Origin: Desulfurococcales archaeon
GTDB taxonomy: Archaea > Thermoproteota > Thermoprotei_A > Sulfolobales > WANQ01
Assembly: GCA_027043985.1 (NCBI GenBank)
Contig: JALUDQ010000050.1
Location: 1-5,649, forward strand
Direction of reading: 5' to 3'
DNA: 5,649 nucleotides
Shown: positions 5,619 to 5,649 of the stretch, one piece after another
Layout: each line of letters starts with the position of its first letter
Numbering within the stretch: position 1 is the first letter of the stretch
The notes under the pieces: model-generated
The model's database searches: none
Seen by the model: only the letters and a program-made list of their open reading frames with translations
Told to the model about the DNA's origin: nothing
Position numbers and translations under genes: made by a program

Positions 5619-5649
5619 CATGTTTTCCATAATTCTATGACTTATAGAT

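Noticed and set aside
1..5649. CRISPR arrays, insertion sequences, attachment sites, toxin-antitoxin or phage modules
   Set aside because: No regularly spaced direct repeats, transposase motifs, terminal inverted repeats or small toxin-like pairs were found. The nucleotidyltransferase carries the MNT-type motif, but its neighbour is a radical SAM enzyme rather than a HEPN protein, so a MNT-HEPN toxin-antitoxin pair does not fit.

Overview
The window looks like chromosomal DNA of a hyperthermophilic crenarchaeon (Thermoproteota), most likely of the Desulfurococcales/Pyrodictiaceae type. Four signals point that way: a family B DNA polymerase N-terminus that resembles the Pyrodictium polymerase (compared from memory), an archaeal pelota, an archaeal RimI/Ard1-type acetyltransferase, and an archaeal SRP (7S) RNA that is far richer in G+C than the A+T-leaning genes around it. 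Four of the six protein genes appear to start at TTG or GTG, and three of those have a good Shine-Dalgarno match.

Layout from left to right: (1) 1-571, minus strand, the first 190 codons of a family B DNA polymerase, cut by the window edge just after the Exo I motif. (2) 638-1099, minus, a RimI/Ard1-like N-acetyltransferase upstream of the polymerase. (3) 1100-1179, a divergent intergenic region. (4) 1180-2253, plus, pelota (ribosome rescue). (5) 2207-3274, minus, a radical SAM protein of uncharacterised function whose 3' end overlaps the 3' end of pelota by 47 bp. (6) 3271 to about 4002, minus, a nucleotidyltransferase-fold protein whose stop overlaps the radical SAM start by 4 nt, so the two are probably translationally coupled. 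(7) About 4003-4091, a divergent control region with a palindromic TTTAAA box. (8) 4092-5231, plus, a site-2-protease (M50) membrane metalloprotease. (9) About 5270-5598, plus, the SRP RNA gene, with its own TATA box just after the protease stop codon. (10) 5599-5649, a short A+T-rich tail that may hold the promoter of the next gene.

Most of this is housekeeping: replication, N-terminal protein acetylation, rescue of stalled ribosomes, regulated intramembrane proteolysis and membrane targeting of nascent proteins. The part with an unknown function is the coupled radical SAM and nucleotidyltransferase pair. I found no CRISPR array, insertion sequence, tRNA or rRNA gene, or phage-like module. 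I do not see a convincing new defence or mobile system here.
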